Of a stretch of 64,000 nt of DNA, positions 46,282 to 55,114 are shown piece after piece. The stretch is from contig NZ_JAIVAH010000007.1 in the NCBI RefSeq assembly GCF_020171745.1, positions 248,001 to 312,000 on the forward strand, in the 5' to 3' direction. Within the stretch, counting starts at the first letter, position 1, and the number at the start of each line of letters is the position of its first letter. The position numbers and the translations under genes are program-made. The notes under the pieces were generated by a model, which was not told the origin of the DNA, made no database searches, and worked only from the letters and a program-made list of their open reading frames with translations. The DNA is from Prescottella equi (GTDB lineage: Bacteria; Actinomycetota; Actinomycetes; Mycobacteriales; Mycobacteriaceae).

Positions 46282-47487
46282 TCAGCCCCGGGGCAGGACG
46301 ATCTCGGGCAGCGGGTGCCGGTACAGCTTGGCGGCATTCTCGCTGCACATCATCCGCATCTCGTCAGCGGGGATGTCGCCCCAGTAGTTCTCGAGGACGC
46401 TCTGGGTGTGCGGCCAGGTGCCGTCACCGTGCGGGTAGTCCGTCTCGAGCATGATGTTCTCGACGCCGATGACGTGGCGCAGCGCGATGGTGGACGGGTC
46501 GTCGAGCGTGCAGAACCAGAAGTTGCGACGCAGGATGTCCGACGGACGCTCGTCCCAGCCCAGGCCGTAGCCGGAGCGGTCGATGATGTTGTCCAGGCGG
46601 TCGATCAGCATCGGCACCCAGCCGATGCCACCCTCGCTCATCGCGATCTTCAGCGTCGGGTGCTCCTTGGGGTAGCCCGACCACAGCCACTCGCTGCACG
46701 CGCCGAGCGACAGCTGGCCGAACATGGTGGCGCCCAACTGCAGTCCCGGCGCACCCTGCGGGTACTGGTACATGCCCGAGCTGCCGACGTGCAGCGAGAT
46801 CACGGTGTCGGTGTCGACGCAGGCCTGGATGATCGGGTCCCAGTGATCGCGATCCCACAGCGACGGAAGACCGATCGCGTGCGGACGCTCCGGGAAGGTG
46901 ACCGACGTGAAGCCGCGCGCCGCGTTGCGCTTGATCTCCTTGACGGCCTCGACCGGATCGGTGAGGTAGGTGATGCCACCGGGGATCACCCGGGTCGGGT
47001 ACTCGAGGTGCCACTCGTTGTAGAGCCAGTCGTTCCACGCCCGCACCGCGGCGATGCCCACCTCCTTGTCGGAGGCGTGCGCGAACACCCGGCCGCAGAA
47101 TCCGGTGATCTGCGACGGGAAGTTGAGCATCGCCCAGATGCCACCCTTGTCCATGTCCGCGACGCGGGCATGGATGTCGTAGCAGCCCGGGCGCATCTGA
47201 TCGAAGCGGAACGGCTCGTACTTGACGGACTCCTTGCGCCGGCCCGCGACGGCGTTCATGCCGACCTGGGAGTAGATGTTGCCGTCGAACTCCCAGACCT
47301 GCGCACCGTTCTCGTCCTCGAGGATCTTCGGGCCACGGTCCTTGAGCGACGCCGGCATCCACGTCTCGAACAGGTGCGCCGGCTCGACCACATGGTCGTC
47401 GACGGAGATGACCGTGTACTTGACCTCGGCCGGTTCCGGCTCGGGGTTGAAGAGTTCGGGGTCGAGTTCCTGATTGACAGCCGTCAC
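46282..47487 (-). CDS. Metal-dependent amidohydrolase (amidohydrolase 2 family)
   Basis: This 401-aa TIM-barrel hydrolase/decarboxylase is of the ACMSD/amidohydrolase-2 group. The N-terminal metal motif is modified: VISVDDHVVEPAHLF has Asp-Asp-His-Val-Val-Glu in place of the usual His-x-His, as seen in many actinobacterial members. Barrel residues include SLHVGSSG and the C-terminal metal Asp in LETDYPHGD. Members decarboxylate aromatic acids or hydrolyse C-N or C-C bonds. The GTG has AAGGAG 6 nt upstream. It is the first gene of the catabolic operon, 59 bp from the tandem operator. Confidence 0.85.
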   Translation of the reverse strand: MTAVNQELDPELFNPEPEPAEVKYTVISVDDHVVEPAHLFETWMPASLKDRGPKILEDENGAQVWEFDGNIYSQVGMNAVAGRRKESVKYEPFRFDQMRPGCYDIHARVADMDKGGIWAMLNFPSQITGFCGRVFAHASDKEVGIAAVRAWNDWLYNEWHLEYPTRVIPGGITYLTDPVEAVKEIKRNAARGFTSVTFPERPHAIGLPSLWDRDHWDPIIQACVDTDTVISLHVGSSGMYQYPQGAPGLQLGATMFGQLSLGACSEWLWSGYPKEHPTLKIAMSEGGIGWVPMLIDRLDNIIDRSGYGLGWDERPSDILRRNFWFCTLDDPSTIALRHVIGVENIMLETDYPHGDGTWPHTQSVLENYWGDIPADEMRMMCSENAAKLYRHPLPEIVLPRG

Positions 47488-47545
47488 GGCACGCTCCTTC
47501 GGAGGATCACGGGAGGCTTCTTCGTGAGAGGCCTTGCCCGAGGTG

Positions 47546-47582
47546 TTATCACTATGCGATACTAGGTATCACTTGCAGATAC
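47546..47582. promoter_or_regulatory. Tandem 17-bp operator-like repeats (IclR site)
   Basis: TTATCACTATGCGATAC (47546-47562) and GTATCACTTGCAGATAC (47566-47582) are direct repeats matching at 12 of 17 positions, separated by TAG, so their centres are 20 bp apart (two helical turns). Each has TATC...GATA arms, and the inner arms also form GATAC-TAG-GTATC. They lie in the 104-bp divergent gap between the amidohydrolase and IclR genes. Two dimers side by side fits IclR-family binding. Confidence 0.65.
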
Positions 47583-47591
47583 AGAGTAGGG

Positions 47592-48326
47592 GTGATCCAC
47601 ATCTCAGTCAAGACATTGGGCACCCTCGCGCGCGGTCTCCGCGTCGTCGAGGCGATCTCCGAGCACCAGCCGATCGGATTGACCGAACTCTCCCGAGTCC
47701 TCGACGAGGACAAGAGCGCACTTCAGCGCACGCTGGCGACCCTGCACGACGCGGGATGGATTCGCCCGCTTCCCGATTCGCCACCGCGATGGGAGGTGTC
47801 GACCAAACCGCTGATCGTCGCAGGCCGGGCCCTCGCGTCCTCACCACTCCCCGCCCGGGCCCGTCCGCTCCTCGGCTCGTTGCGTGACGCGACGGGCGAG
47901 ACGGCCCATCTGGCGATCCTCGACGAATCGACGATCACGGTCGCCGACGTCGCCGAGGGCAAGCAGATCGTCCGCGCGGCATTGCAGGTCGGCCAGATCC
48001 ACCCGGTCGAGACGAGCGCGGCGGGACGCGCGATCTGCGCCCTGCTCACGCCCGACGCCCGCGCCGGCTTCGCATCCGACCCGACGGCCCTCCTCGCCGA
48101 CGCCGACTACACCGAGATCCGGACCCGCGGATGGTCACTGTGCGAGGGCGCCGTCCAGCCAGGGTCGACGAGCATCGCCGCCGCGATCGCGGACTCGACC
48201 GGAAACCCGATCGGCGCGGTGATCGTGAGCGGTCCGGACACCCGGCTCACGCCCGATCGATACGCGGAGATCGGCGCGCTGGTCCGCGACGTGGCAACCG
48301 AATTGAGGGGGGCCCGACAGCGCTGA
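47592..48326 (+). CDS. IclR-family regulator of the catabolic operon
   Basis: This 244-aa IclR protein has an N-terminal winged helix (GLTELSRVLDEDKSALQRTLATL) and a C-terminal effector domain (ETAHLAILDESTITVADVAEG, HPVETSAAGRAICALL, GAVIVSGP). The GTG starts 9 bp after the second operator repeat, so autoregulation by direct block is likely. It is divergent from the nine-gene operon that starts at 47487. The ligand is probably a pathway intermediate. Confidence 0.88.
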   Translation: MIHISVKTLGTLARGLRVVEAISEHQPIGLTELSRVLDEDKSALQRTLATLHDAGWIRPLPDSPPRWEVSTKPLIVAGRALASSPLPARARPLLGSLRDATGETAHLAILDESTITVADVAEGKQIVRAALQVGQIHPVETSAAGRAICALLTPDARAGFASDPTALLADADYTEIRTRGWSLCEGAVQPGSTSIAAAIADSTGNPIGAVIVSGPDTRLTPDRYAEIGALVRDVATELRGARQR

Positions 48327-48364
48327 CCGAGGCGACACCCCACGACTCACCCATTGCCATCGTG

Positions 48365-48397
48365 ACAATCGCCATTGTATGGTTCGGCTAACAGTTA
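48365..48397 (+). promoter_or_regulatory. Symmetrical elements upstream of the diiron oxygenase gene
   Basis: ACAAT-CGCC-ATTGT (48365-48378) and TAAC-A-GTTA (48389-48397) lie 61-93 bp before the oxygenase ATG, in the only AT-richer stretch of the 131-bp gap after the IclR gene. They are candidates for an operator and promoter region; exact -35 and -10 boxes are unclear. Confidence 0.35.
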
Positions 48398-48457
48398 CCG
48401 ACCGTCACACACAGATGGCTCGCCGCGACCGCGGCGGTGACAGCAAGAGGGGGCGTC

Positions 48458-49375
48458 ATGACCACTGCGATTCCGTCGACCCGCACAGCTCCGCCGGTGT
48501 CCGATCGCGAGGAGACCGCGCGGCGCCTGCTCGCGTCGTCTGCCCGCAAGTCGTACGACCCGATGGTCGAGGTGGACTGGAACGCCCCGCTGCCCACCGA
48601 CAAGTTCGGGCTCACCCCCGAGTGGAGCACGCTGTACGGCACCGCGCTGTGGGACGAGCTGACCGACGAGCAGAAGATCGAGCTCACCAAGCACGAGGCC
48701 GCGAGCGTCTCGAGCGTGGGCCTGTGGTTCGAGATCCTGCTCATGCAGATGCTGTTGCGCGACGTCTACGGTCGCGACAAGCATTCGCGCCACGTGCAGT
48801 TCGCGCTCACCGAGGTCGCGGACGAGTGCCGCCACTCGGTGATGTTCGCCCGCGCCGGCGAGAAGTTCGGGATGCCCGACTACGGCCCGATCACGTTCAT
48901 CCACAAGGCCGGTCGCCTGTGGGGTGGCCTCTTCCGCGGCGCCAACGCGTACGCGAGCGTCATGGCTGCCGAGGAGATCCTCGACATGATGCAGCGCGAC
49001 TTCATGAAGGACGAGCGCGTCCAGCCGATCACCCGCACCGTCAGCAAGATCCACGTCCTCGAGGAGGCACGGCACATCCGCTTCGCCCGCGAGGAGGTCG
49101 CGCGCCGGCTGCAGGGCGCGTCCCGCGCCCGACGGGCATTCGAGCGGGTCAGCACCGCCGCCACCGTCTACTTCGTCATGAAGAGCATGATCCACCCCGA
49201 CGTGTACGCGAACGCCGGTCTCGACAAGGAACGCGCCCTCGAGGTCGCGCGCGCCAACAAGTACCACCACGACAAGATCCGCACGTCGGGTTCGAAGCTC
49301 ATGAGCTTCCTCGACAGCGTCGGTCTGGTCGGCGGTCCGTCCAAGGTGCTGTACAAGAAGGTCCACCTGCTCTGA
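48458..49375 (+). CDS. AurF-type diiron oxygenase
   Basis: This 305-aa non-haem diiron protein belongs to the family of p-aminobenzoate N-oxygenase AurF. All seven ligand positions are visible with family-like spacing: Glu92 in GLWFEIL, Glu123 and His126 in ADECRHSVM, Glu172 in AAEEIL, and His199, Glu203 and His206 in KIHVLEEARHIRF. It likely oxygenates an amine or another substrate using O2 and external electrons. The ATG at 48458 has AGAGGGGG upstream. It is monocistronic, followed by a hairpin. The ferredoxin and reductase at 59.3-60.6 kb could supply electrons. Confidence 0.85.
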   Translation: MTTAIPSTRTAPPVSDREETARRLLASSARKSYDPMVEVDWNAPLPTDKFGLTPEWSTLYGTALWDELTDEQKIELTKHEAASVSSVGLWFEILLMQMLLRDVYGRDKHSRHVQFALTEVADECRHSVMFARAGEKFGMPDYGPITFIHKAGRLWGGLFRGANAYASVMAAEEILDMMQRDFMKDERVQPITRTVSKIHVLEEARHIRFAREEVARRLQGASRARRAFERVSTAATVYFVMKSMIHPDVYANAGLDKERALEVARANKYHHDKIRTSGSKLMSFLDSVGLVGGPSKVLYKKVHLL

Positions 49376-49395
49376 GGGCAGGGTCACGGCGCGAG

Positions 49396-49436
49396 TGCGC
49401 GGTGTGCGAGCAGGGGGAGGTCGCGCGCACCGCGCA
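49396..49436 (+). terminator. Hairpin after the diiron oxygenase gene
   Basis: TGCGCGGTG (49396-49404) and CACCGCGCA (49428-49436) pair perfectly; inner bases TGCGA/TCGCG extend the stem partly. It lies 21 bp after the stop and is followed by TTTC. Confidence 0.55.
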
Positions 49437-49492
49437 TTTCGCGTATCCGGGGTCGATTGCCCTCCCCACACCGAGCCGACTACATTCGCCCG

Positions 49493-49660
49493 ATGCCGCC
49501 CGACGCGACCGAGACGCGGCCCGTCGTCACGACCGTGCCCTTCGCGCAACTGGATTCGGCCCTCGATCCCGCCGTGGCGCGAGCCACCCCCGCCGATCGC
49601 ATCCAGCAGCTGATCGAACGCCGGATCAGCTTCGACCGGCGCGGGGCATCGCTGCCCTGA
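49493..49660 (+). CDS. Possible 55-aa small protein, leaderless
   Basis: This short frame starts MPPDATETRPVVTTVPFAQL and ends ISFDRRGASLP. A plausible promoter sits directly upstream: TTGCCC (49457-49462), an 18-nt spacer, TACATT (49481-49486), and then the ATG 6 nt later, the geometry of a leaderless transcript. The C-terminal half (DRIQQLIERRISFDRRG) is predicted helical. No domain recognised. It may also be chance. Confidence 0.4.
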   Translation: MPPDATETRPVVTTVPFAQLDSALDPAVARATPADRIQQLIERRISFDRRGASLP

Positions 49661-49821
49661 TCCGACATCCGGTCCGGTGGGTGCCGCGTCACTGTTCGTA
49701 ACGGTGACGTTTCCGGTTCGCCCACCGGACCGACGGTCGTGCCCACCGCACCACCTGCCGTCGATACTCGGCTCCTCTCCACGGGTTCACCGGACCCGAT
49801 TCACCGAGACCTGGAGCCGCC

Positions 49822-50613
49822 ATGACGATCGACAGCCCACCCACCACCGAGTGCGTCGACGTGACCCTCGCGAACGGCATCGCGACACTCACGATCGACC
49901 GGCCGCCCGCCAACGCGTTCGATCCCGCGCTGATCGCCCAACTGCTCACCGTCCTGCCACCGCTGTCCACCGACCCCGACGTCCGCTGCATCGTCGTGCG
50001 TGGAACCGGTCGATTCTTCGTCGCGGGTGCCGACATCGGGGTCATGCGTGAGCTCACCGAGGCGACGCAGCGCGCGATGCGGCCGTGGATCGACGTGCAG
50101 AAGCTGCTCGAGTCGGCACCGAAACCCGTTGTCGCAGCTTTGAACGGCCATGCTCTGGGCGGCGGCGCGGAACTCTCGCTCGCGTGCGACGTCCGAGTGA
50201 TGACGGAGTCGGCGACCATCGGCTTCCCCGAGATGGGGCTCGGGCTCTTTCCCGGCGCCGGCGGCAGTCAGCGACTCCCCCGACTGCTCGGAGCCCATCG
50301 CGCGAAGCTGCTGATGATCCAGGGAGGCCGGCTGTCGGCCGCCGAAGCCCTGCGCATCGGACTGGTCGACGAGGTGGTCCCCGATGACCGATTCGATTCC
50401 CGCATCGATGAACTCGCGACCGAGTTGGCCGCGAAGCCGACGCGCACCATCGGCATGCTCAAGCGAATCGTCGAAGAGGGCCGCGCGCTTCCACTCGACG
50501 AGGCACTCGATGTCGAGTTCGCCGCCGTCCTCGAACTGATCCGCACCCGCGACACCGCCGAGGGGCTGCAGGCCTTCCTCGACAAGCGGCCGCCGTCGTT
50601 CACCGGCCACTGA
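49822..50613 (+). CDS. Enoyl-CoA hydratase/isomerase family protein
   Basis: This 263-aa crotonase-fold protein has the oxyanion segments GRFFVAGADIGVM (about residue 62) and NGHALGGGAELSLACDVRV (about 110), with Glu residues in GGGAEL and in GFPEMGLGLFPGAGG at the two catalytic positions of true hydratases. The C-terminal helices end AEGLQAFLDKRPPSF, typical. It adds water to an enoyl-CoA. It is first in a plus-strand series leading to the CoA-transferase and ligase. Confidence 0.9.
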   Translation: MTIDSPPTTECVDVTLANGIATLTIDRPPANAFDPALIAQLLTVLPPLSTDPDVRCIVVRGTGRFFVAGADIGVMRELTEATQRAMRPWIDVQKLLESAPKPVVAALNGHALGGGAELSLACDVRVMTESATIGFPEMGLGLFPGAGGSQRLPRLLGAHRAKLLMIQGGRLSAAEALRIGLVDEVVPDDRFDSRIDELATELAAKPTRTIGMLKRIVEEGRALPLDEALDVEFAAVLELIRTRDTAEGLQAFLDKRPPSFTGH

Positions 50614-50653
50614 GCACAGCACGCACCGATTCCCCTCCCCACGAAGGAAACCC

Positions 50654-51634
50654 ATGACCTCCAGATTCCGGCGCCGCGCACTGGCCGCCGTCGCGGCACT
50701 CGCCGCGGTCACCGTCGCCGCCACCGCCTGTTCCCGGCCCGCATCCGAGTCGGCCGCGTCCGCCCCCGACGGACTGGTCCGCATCTCGGTCGGCGTCGAT
50801 CCGTCGTACGCACCGTTCTTCGTCGCCGAGAAGGAGGGCCTGTTCGAGGCGGCAGGCCTGAACGTGCAGATCATCCAGACCGAGGGCGGCGCCGCGAGCG
50901 CCCAGAATGTCGTGGCCGGCACCTCCGAGATGTCCGGCAACGCCGACTCGACCGCCCTGACGGTGATGGCCGCCAACCCGAGCCTGCGCGCACTCGGCGT
51001 CTACGAGGAGTCCGACCGCTACTTCCAGGTGGTGCTCCGCCCGGGCGTCACGCCGCAGTCGATCAAGACGATGGGCGTGTTCCCCGGCATCGGCCTGTAC
51101 TTCACCGACGCGTACCTGCGCAGCCTCGGCCTCGACCCGGCCGCGGTGAAGCTGGTGAGCACCAGCCCGCCGGAGCAGCCCGCGCTGCTCGCTCGCGGCG
51201 ACATCGACGGTTTCATCTCGTTCGACCCGTGGGTCGCGCAGGCCGTGGCGACCGGTGGACGCGTCGTCGGCACCAGCGGCGACTTCGGTGCCCGCTACTC
51301 GCAGTGGCTGCTCACCTCGGAGTCGTGGCTGGCCGCGAACGAGGACCTGGCGGCCCGGGTCTTCGCGGTGGTCGCCGACGCGGCCGCGATCGTGAACTCG
51401 GATCCCGATCGCGCGGCCACCGCGATCGCATCGGCGATCCAGATGGATCCGGCGGAGGCGAAGCGCACGGTGACCCAGATCGACTTCGTCGGACGCGACT
51501 TCACCGCCGACGACACGGCCCGCGCCGACGACCTGGTCACGTTCTTCCGCGACCAGGGCAAGATCGCCGGATCCGTCGACACCGACACGGTGATGCTGCA
51601 CGGCTGGGTGACCGAGCACGCGAAGGGCGATTGA
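50654..51634 (+). CDS. SsuA/NMT1-type ABC binding lipoprotein, orphan
   Basis: This 326-aa binding protein has an export signal and a Cys near residue 26 (VAATACSR; a weak lipobox). Features include DPSYAPFFVAEKEGLFEAAGL, ALLARGDIDGFISFDPW and a C-terminal helical lobe, as in sulphonate/nitrate/pyrimidine-precursor binding proteins. It resembles the lipoprotein at the right edge (shared ARGDIDG and D(F/Y)xxxYxxW segments) but has no permease or ATPase next to it. It may use the importer at 61607-63246. It lies 40 bp after the hydratase gene. Confidence 0.85.
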   Translation: MTSRFRRRALAAVAALAAVTVAATACSRPASESAASAPDGLVRISVGVDPSYAPFFVAEKEGLFEAAGLNVQIIQTEGGAASAQNVVAGTSEMSGNADSTALTVMAANPSLRALGVYEESDRYFQVVLRPGVTPQSIKTMGVFPGIGLYFTDAYLRSLGLDPAAVKLVSTSPPEQPALLARGDIDGFISFDPWVAQAVATGGRVVGTSGDFGARYSQWLLTSESWLAANEDLAARVFAVVADAAAIVNSDPDRAATAIASAIQMDPAEAKRTVTQIDFVGRDFTADDTARADDLVTFFRDQGKIAGSVDTDTVMLHGWVTEHAKGD

Positions 51635-51759
51635 CCGCCCGTTCTGCCGGCCGGACCGCGCCCGGTTCGGTCAGCAGAACGGAATCGTTTCCCGGGACCC
51701 GGCGTCGCCATAGTGTCGGCGCACTCACCGAAGAATCCGCGTCACCGATCGGAGCAGCC

Positions 51760-54099
51760 GTGGTCGAATCCGCAATCCGGGTGGTCGAACTGTCGAGCCC
51801 CTTCACCCGCTTCGCCGGACGTATCCTCGTCGGCCTCGGCTACGACGTCGTCCTCGTCGAACCGGCCGACGGCGATCCCAGCCGGCACGAGTTCGGCGGG
51901 CACGCCTACGGCCACTGGCACGCCGGCAAGAAGTCCGTCGTCCTCGATGTCGGGTCGGACACCGGACGTCGTGACCTTGCACGGCTGGTCGCGGCGTCGG
52001 ACATCTTCCTCGACGGCAGCGCCCCGGGGGCCGAACCGGTTTCGGTGCAGCGCGATTCGACCGTGCACGTGCGGGTGACCCCGTTCGGCGTCGACGGACC
52101 GCGCAGCGGTTGGGCGGCAACCGATCTCACCGTCGCCGCCGTCGGCGGCATGCTGGCCCAGGTCGGCGATCCGGGCGGCCCTCCCCTCCTGCTCCCCGAG
52201 GGGCAGGCCGAGCAGTTGGCCGGCGTCAACGCCGCGATCGGCGCGCTCCTCGGGCTACGCGCGCGCCGACGCGGCCCGGTGCCGGTCGTCGACGTCTCCG
52301 CCCAGGAGTGCGTCGCCGCGAGTCTCGAGGCCGGCACGCTCGCCTACCTGCACGAGGACCGGGTGCCGCCGCGACCCGGGCGCGTGCACCCGTTGGTGCC
52401 GCACGGTCTGTTCCGCGCGTCCGACGGCTTCCTGGGTGGCGGACTGGGCGGCAGCCCCCGCATGTGGGACGCGCTGCTCGCCTGGCTCGTCGAGGAGGGC
52501 GCGGCCGACGACCTCGCCGATCCCCGCTGGGGCGATCCGGTGGAACGAAAGCGGCATCAGGACCACATCTTCGAGGTGGTGCAGCGTTTCCTCGACAAGT
52601 GGACCAAGGAGGAGTTCGCGGTCGCGGCGCAGACCCGCAAACTGCCGTGGTCGGCCGTCGACCGCCCGGACGAGCTGCTCCTCAACCCGCAACTGAACGA
52701 CCGCGACTTCTTCGTCGACGTCGTGTCCGACGCGGGCGTGACGCGCGATCTGGGCTTCGGCTTCGCCTTCCCGGAGGGCACCCGCGTCCGCGACCTCCCG
52801 GTGGCCGGCCTCGGTGAACACCAGCCACTTCTCGACGCAGTCGGAGAGCGGAATCATGCCGTGCCCGAGAGCGATTCGACGAGGCTGCCGCTCGACGGCA
52901 TCCGGGTCCTGGATCTCACGTGGGTGCTCGCCGGGCCGTACTGCACCCGCATCCTCGCCGACCACGGCGCGGACGTCGTCAAGGTCGAGTCGCTGGGCCG
53001 GCCGGACCCGACACGGTTCGCGCCGTTCATGCACCTGTCCCGCGGCCCGCACGACGACCCCGACACCAGCGGCTACTTCAACGACGTCAACCGGAACAAG
53101 CGCAGCATCACCCTCGACACCCGCTCCCCCGCCGGTCTCGAGGTTCTCGCGGACCTGATCGCGCAGAGCGACGTCGTCGTGGAGAACTTCAGTTCGTCGG
53201 TCATGGAGAAGATGGGCTTCGGGTACGAGCGGCTACGTGAACTGCGCCCCGACATCGTCTACGTCTCGATGTCCGGCATGGGCCACACCGGGCCGCGCAG
53301 CGGCTGGGTGTCGTACGCCGACATCGTCTCCGCGGCAACCGGGTTGACGGCGCTGACCGGCTGGAGCGCCGACGAGGTGGTGGGCGTGATCTACGGCCAC
53401 GGCGACATCGTGGCGGGACTGCAGGCCGCGACCGCCGTTCTCGCCGCGCTCGAGCACCGCGACCGCACCGGCCGCGGCCAGCACGTCGACCTGTCCCAAC
53501 TCGAGGCGATGGCGTCGCACATGGGCACCAGCGTCGTCCAGGCCACCGGCACCGGACGGTTCCCGACACCGATCGGCAACGCCCATCCCACGATGTCGCC
53601 ACACGGGGTCTTCCGGTGCCTCGGCGGCGAGCGCTGGTGCACGATCGCGGTCCGCGACGCCACCGACTGGCAGCACCTGTGCGAGGCGCTCGGACGTCCG
53701 GAATGGTCCGACGACAGCAGGTTCCGCACTGCACCGGGACGCCGCGAGCACGAGGCCGAGATCGCCGACGCGATCGCGTCGTGGACGGCGTCCCTGCCCG
53801 CCGAGACCGTCGCCGACCGCCTCCAGTCCGCCGGTGTCCCCGCCGGTGCCGTCCAGAACGGTCGCGATCTGGTCGAGAGCGATCCGCACCTGCGGGCACG
53901 CGGCTACTACGTTCCCGGTGACCACCCGAAGGCCGGCCGCTTCCTGCACGAGGGAGCACCCGTTCGGGTGGGTGCCCCGGTGTCGATCCGCCGCGCGGCC
54001 CCACTGCTCGGCGCCGACACCGACGCCGTGCTGCGCGACGTCGCCGGGTATCCACCCGAGACCATCGCCCGGCTGCGCGCCGACGGCGTCCTGACCTGA
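51760..54099 (+). CDS. Double-length class III (CaiB/BaiF) CoA-transferase
   Basis: This 779-aa protein contains two CaiB-type units in tandem, about residues 1-360 and 375-779; usual members have about 400 residues. Unit 2 has IRVLDLTWVLAGPYCTRILAD and the catalytic Asp in YGHGDIVAGLQAA (about residue 549). In unit 1 the same position reads GQAEQLAGVNAA with Glu near 151, so this half is probably inactive. CoA-transferases of this class move CoA between carboxylates. The GTG has GGAG 5 nt upstream. It is placed between an SBP and an MDR gene. Confidence 0.88.
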   Translation: MVESAIRVVELSSPFTRFAGRILVGLGYDVVLVEPADGDPSRHEFGGHAYGHWHAGKKSVVLDVGSDTGRRDLARLVAASDIFLDGSAPGAEPVSVQRDSTVHVRVTPFGVDGPRSGWAATDLTVAAVGGMLAQVGDPGGPPLLLPEGQAEQLAGVNAAIGALLGLRARRRGPVPVVDVSAQECVAASLEAGTLAYLHEDRVPPRPGRVHPLVPHGLFRASDGFLGGGLGGSPRMWDALLAWLVEEGAADDLADPRWGDPVERKRHQDHIFEVVQRFLDKWTKEEFAVAAQTRKLPWSAVDRPDELLLNPQLNDRDFFVDVVSDAGVTRDLGFGFAFPEGTRVRDLPVAGLGEHQPLLDAVGERNHAVPESDSTRLPLDGIRVLDLTWVLAGPYCTRILADHGADVVKVESLGRPDPTRFAPFMHLSRGPHDDPDTSGYFNDVNRNKRSITLDTRSPAGLEVLADLIAQSDVVVENFSSSVMEKMGFGYERLRELRPDIVYVSMSGMGHTGPRSGWVSYADIVSAATGLTALTGWSADEVVGVIYGHGDIVAGLQAATAVLAALEHRDRTGRGQHVDLSQLEAMASHMGTSVVQATGTGRFPTPIGNAHPTMSPHGVFRCLGGERWCTIAVRDATDWQHLCEALGRPEWSDDSRFRTAPGRREHEAEIADAIASWTASLPAETVADRLQSAGVPAGAVQNGRDLVESDPHLRARGYYVPGDHPKAGRFLHEGAPVRVGAPVSIRRAAPLLGADTDAVLRDVAGYPPETIARLRADGVLT

Positions 54100-54162
54100 T
54101 CCCGGCCTGATTCCACGGCCAACGGGCCGACCCAGTTTTCGAAAGATCCAGAAGGAGAACAC

Positions 54163-55110
54163 ATGCGCGCCGCTCGGCTCCACAGTTTCGGACAGGCCCC
54201 CGTGATCGACGAGGTAGACGCCCCCACCCGGGAGTCCGGCCAGACCCTGGTCCGGATCGACGCGGCCGCCCTCGGCCACCTAGACATGACGGTCGCGAGC
54301 GGCACGTTCGACGTCCGTCCGGCGCTGCCGCACATCGGCGGCACGGACGGCGCGGGCACCGTCGTTGAATCCGACACCTTCGCGCCCGGAACTCGGGTTC
54401 TGGTGCGCGGCGGCGGGATCGGGTTGTTCAAGAACGGCTGCTGGGCCGAGTACGTGGTGGCCGCGGACAAGGCGTTCACCCCGTTCGACTCGGGTCTCGA
54501 CCCGGCAATCGCGGCAACCTTCCTGCTGCCCAGCACCACCGGATACGTGGCCGTCCACGACGTCGCCGACGTCCGGGTGGGCGAGCGGGTCGTCGTGTCG
54601 GGAGCGTCGGGCGCGGTGGGGGCGATGGCCGCGCAGTTCGCGCTGCTGGCCGGGGCCTCCGAGGTGATCGGGGTGGTGCCTCGCGAGGACCAGGTCGCGC
54701 TGCTGCCGGAGGGTGTCCGGCCGATCGTCGGGCGCGGCGAGGAGGTGGCCGAGGCACTCGGGCCCGATCCGGTCGCCGAGGTCCTGATCGACACCCTGGG
54801 TGGGGACGCGCTGCCGCACCTGCTCGCCCGCGTCGTGCCGGGCGGGCGCGCCGCGCTGATCGGCTACACCCTCGGCACGCAGCTCACGATCGACCTGCCG
54901 AACTGGCTGCTCAGTGACGTTGCGATCCTGCCGGTCAACATGATTCGCAAGACCGCACGCCAGGCCGAACTCGCTCCCGACATGATCGCCCGCCTCGTGG
55001 CCGGCGACATCCGCCTCGCGGTCCAGCAGTTCCCGCTCGACGATATCGCCGACGCGCTGCACCTGATGCGTGAGGGCAAGGTCGCCGGCCGTGCCGTCGT
55101 CGTTCCGTGA
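54163..55110 (+). CDS. MDR-family oxidoreductase (quinone-oxidoreductase-like)
   Basis: This 315-aa medium-chain reductase lacks the Cys/His catalytic zinc set and the structural zinc loop, so it is of the quinone oxidoreductase/enoyl reductase type. The NADPH motif is VVVSGASGAVGAMAAQFA (about residue 147). N-terminal GTDGAGTVVES and GTRVLVRGG belong to the GroES-like domain. It probably reduces an enone or enoyl compound. GAAGGAG precedes the ATG. It lies 63 bp after the CoA-transferase gene and 4 bp before the ligase gene. Confidence 0.85.
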   Translation: MRAARLHSFGQAPVIDEVDAPTRESGQTLVRIDAAALGHLDMTVASGTFDVRPALPHIGGTDGAGTVVESDTFAPGTRVLVRGGGIGLFKNGCWAEYVVAADKAFTPFDSGLDPAIAATFLLPSTTGYVAVHDVADVRVGERVVVSGASGAVGAMAAQFALLAGASEVIGVVPREDQVALLPEGVRPIVGRGEEVAEALGPDPVAEVLIDTLGGDALPHLLARVVPGGRAALIGYTLGTQLTIDLPNWLLSDVAILPVNMIRKTARQAELAPDMIARLVAGDIRLAVQQFPLDDIADALHLMREGKVAGRAVVVP

Positions 55111-55114
55111 CCAT

